The notes under the pieces were generated by a model, which ran no database searches, had not been told where the DNA came from, and saw nothing but the letters and a program-made list of their open reading frames with translations. From Chloroflexota bacterium (GTDB lineage Bacteria; Chloroflexota; UBA6077; CF-72), in contig JAFAPL010001097.1 in the NCBI GenBank assembly GCA_019247135.1, forward strand, positions 1 through 8,758: 8,758 bases of DNA, read 5' to 3'. The translations under genes were made by a program, and so were the position numbers. Positions 7,184 to 8,758 of the stretch are shown piece by piece (the first letter of the stretch is position 1; each line of letters opens with the position of its first letter).

Positions 7184-8518
7184 CTAGCTCGAGGCGAGGG
7201 CCGATGCTTGTTTGTCCAGGCTCGTCGCGATTGGCTGGAGCGCGACCGAGAGGTCGGGCGCCTCCGCCTGGATACGGCGGCAGAACGCGTGCGCGTCCCG
7301 CAGGCGCTCCTCGAGCAATAGCCAGGCTGCACGGCGGTGAGGCAGCACGTAGTCGCTCTCGTAGAAGAGCTCGAAACTGGGCCCAGCCGTCCTGCCCGGG
7401 TAATCGGCTCCAACCGGAAGTCGAGTGACGAGTTGCGCCAGCGGCTCGATGATCTCGAACATCAAGTTCAACGCGACGTCCACGAGCACGCCGAATTGCG
7501 CGTCGGTCTCCTCCAGGTGGCCGAAGTATCGCTGCAGAACGAGCAACAGCACCTCGTAACTCACATTGAACAGGTCGGTGCAGCGCGCAGTGAGCGGGTC
7601 GGTAATAAGTGGAATCGAGGAGTCCCGCTCGTGCGCTCGCACGTTAGCCGGCAAGACCGGCCGTGCGGCCTGGAAGTCGGGAGCCCGCTCACGCATGGCG
7701 AGGTACTCCTCGAGAATCTGGACGAACTTCCCGAAATGCGCCGTACGCCAGTCGCCACGCGCACCTTCACCCTGCTCGATAATGGTGTTGACGGCCACCA
7801 GTGCCGAGTCCACATCGCCGACCGCCACCAGCTCGTTCCAGCCGAAGCTCGCGGACACCGCCTGGGCTTCGCGTGGACCGCAGAACAGCCGCGCCTCGCC
7901 GTACTTGTCCGCGAGAGAGCGGATGCCCTCCTCGATCGAACGGTACAGGTGGCCCACGGTTTCGAAGTCCTGCAGTTGGGGCACGATGTCCCCGTGGCGC
8001 ACCGCTGGCGTGGCCTGCTCCAGCATGCGCAGCCCCTCGGCATCGTCGAGCCGCATGCCTTCGGGACGCTCGAGGTACATAAAGTGACGCAGCGCCGCTT
8101 CGCCGAACGGCAACAGTGCCAGCGAGACCGAGGCGGGAAAGTGTCCGGGCGGCGGCGGCAGGTTGGGTCGGCCGAGGTGCGGCGCGGCGCCGATGCTGGT
8201 CAGAAGATTCTGGACGAGCGCGAGGTGGAGCATCTCCTGTGTAGCAACGTGGGTGACCGCCTTCCGCCAGCGCTCGATCGCCTCGAGTTGTTCGGAGGTG
8301 ACATTCTCATCCGCACCTTGCTTGAGTGAAAAGGCAGCGTACAGATACTGAGACATGATCGAGTGCTCGAGCTCGGCGGCGAGACAGAGCACGTAGATCA
8401 GGGCTTCTCGGTGCTCGATCAGAAACGGTCTTTCGGGCGTGGCGTGAGTTCGGCGCAGGGCGACGACTCCGGCCAGTTTTCCGCGGCCGGGCGGTACCCG
8501 AGACGATTCAGTAGTCAT
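7184..8518 (-). CDS. Ferritin-like domain protein (VioB/RebD-associated family)
   Basis: This 444-residue protein starts at ATG 8518-8516, preceded on its strand by GGGGAGG (8528-8522), and stops with TAG at 7186-7184. The N-terminal third is a ferritin-like four-helix region. Helix 1 reads LCLAAELEHSIMSQYLYAAFSLK (Glu49/Glu51, His52) and helix 2 HVATQEMLHLALVQNLL, with the Glu95-x-x-His98 metal-ligand pair. It continues with GAAPHLGRPNLPPPPGHFP, a loop typical of the ferritin-like domain found in VioB/RebD iminophenyl-pyruvate dimer synthases and in many stand-alone proteins. The C-terminal half is helical, with acidic and aromatic residues, and unassigned. No violacein or rebeccamycin partners are nearby, so pigment synthesis is not supported. 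An iron-dependent oxidase or oxygenase role is possible. No signal peptide is seen. It converges on the signalling operon and is divergent from the gene remnant at 8681. Confidence 0.87.
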   Translation of the reverse strand: MTTESSRVPPGRGKLAGVVALRRTHATPERPFLIEHREALIYVLCLAAELEHSIMSQYLYAAFSLKQGADENVTSEQLEAIERWRKAVTHVATQEMLHLALVQNLLTSIGAAPHLGRPNLPPPPGHFPASVSLALLPFGEAALRHFMYLERPEGMRLDDAEGLRMLEQATPAVRHGDIVPQLQDFETVGHLYRSIEEGIRSLADKYGEARLFCGPREAQAVSASFGWNELVAVGDVDSALVAVNTIIEQGEGARGDWRTAHFGKFVQILEEYLAMRERAPDFQAARPVLPANVRAHERDSSIPLITDPLTARCTDLFNVSYEVLLLVLQRYFGHLEETDAQFGVLVDVALNLMFEIIEPLAQLVTRLPVGADYPGRTAGPSFELFYESDYVLPHRRAAWLLLEERLRDAHAFCRRIQAEAPDLSVALQPIATSLDKQASALASS

Positions 8519-8568
8519 GGTCCTCCCCTACACTAAGCATGGTGTGGATCGGCTGTCACCGTCCAAAT

Positions 8569-8578
8569 TGACTAGTCA
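8569..8578. promoter_or_regulatory. Perfect 10-bp palindrome in divergent leader
   Basis: TGACTAGTCA is fully self-complementary and lies 51 bp upstream of the ferritin-like gene and about 100 bp before the divergent gene remnant. A site here could serve a dimeric regulator of either gene. It is short, so chance cannot be excluded, and no known regulator consensus was recognised. Confidence 0.25.
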
Positions 8579-8606
8579 GGATTCACGGGTGGAGTAGCCT
8601 GGCGCG

Positions 8607-8633
8607 TTGCCCGCGCCGTTGCGGTGGCATAAT
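8607..8633 (+). promoter_or_regulatory. Weak sigma70-like promoter for the gene at 8681
   Basis: TTGCCC (8607-8612) and CATAAT (8628-8633), spaced 15 bp, resemble -35 and -10 boxes. CATAAT is a locally AT-rich island in GC-rich DNA and sits about 48 bp before the GTG start at 8681. The spacing is short and the -35 match is poor, so this is only a candidate. Confidence 0.25.
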
Positions 8634-8680
8634 GGCGGGCGAATCGAGCAGCGGCGACTGAGAACGATCTGAGGTGAGGC

Positions 8681-8758
8681 GTGGGCTACCCGGTGATTTA
8701 TTTCGAAATCGGCGCGGCCTAGACACGGAGGCGCTCTCCAGTCATGCAGCCACGGGCC
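8681..8758 (+). pseudogene. Start of a VOC (glyoxalase-fold) gene, apparently frameshifted; 3' end outside window
   Basis: GTG 8681 has a good ribosome binding site (GAGGTG at 8671-8676, four bases before the start). It opens GYPVIYFEIGAA, the characteristic first strand of VOC/glyoxalase-bleomycin-resistance proteins, which commonly start with a PVVHFEI-type segment. TAG at 8720-8722 ends this frame after 13 codons. In another frame, starting at 8722, the next codons read DTEALSS, which is what usually follows this strand in the family (a DTE-type turn into helix 1). One missing base near 8717-8722 would join the two halves. After that the text (HAATG) no longer resembles the usual FYxxLFGW helix, although only 18 bases remain before the window edge. 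A sequencing error or a remnant gene would both explain it. The family call rests on about 20 residues. Confidence 0.45.

Noticed and set aside
7337..8329. Open frame of 330 codons on the plus strand
   Set aside because: It is fully antisense to the ferritin-like gene, whose helices and ExxH motif are convincing. The plus-strand translation has no family features.

Overview
The window is 8,758 bases of GC-rich bacterial chromosome-like DNA. It has Shine-Dalgarno-like start sites and many tight or overlapping starts and stops. Nothing in it names the host. Tandem double-domain universal stress proteins, a DoxX-type membrane protein and phytochrome-type histidine kinases with an Rcp1-type receiver would fit Chloroflexota or another soil or thermophile-associated lineage, but that is a weak guess. 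No rRNA, tRNA, CRISPR array, insertion sequence or origin was seen.

Region by region: (1) 2-277 is the C-terminal end of an alpha/beta hydrolase. (2) 452-1170 is a decayed metallo-beta-lactamase-fold hydrolase. It has a Tat/lipoprotein-like signal, then a frameshift, and the segment that should carry the HxHxDH zinc motif is missing. (3) 1171-1432 is a non-coding leader with a perfect 9-bp inverted repeat and two degenerate copies, resembling operators of the CsoR/CstR family. (4) 1433-7120 is a six-gene, same-strand cluster: DoxX-like membrane protein, two tandem-domain universal stress proteins, a PAS-PAS histidine kinase, an Rcp1-like single-domain response regulator, and a receiver-histidine kinase hybrid. 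Gaps are 5 and 28 bp, and the other three junctions are ATGA or GTGA overlaps, so this looks like one operon. (5) 7184-8518, on the opposite strand and converging on the operon, encodes a ferritin-like protein of the VioB/RebD-associated family. (6) 8519-8758 is a divergent leader with a 10-bp palindrome, followed by the first codons of a probable VOC (glyoxalase-fold) gene that seems to be frameshifted right after its start.

Inferred working model: the cluster couples a redox or sulfur-linked membrane protein and ATP-binding stress proteins to a phosphotransfer circuit with two kinases and two receiver domains. No DNA-binding output domain is encoded, so the output must lie elsewhere or be protein-protein. 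The leader dyads would let a thiol- or metal-responsive repressor, not encoded here, switch the operon on. The two broken genes flanking the intact part suggest a locus that is eroding at its edges.
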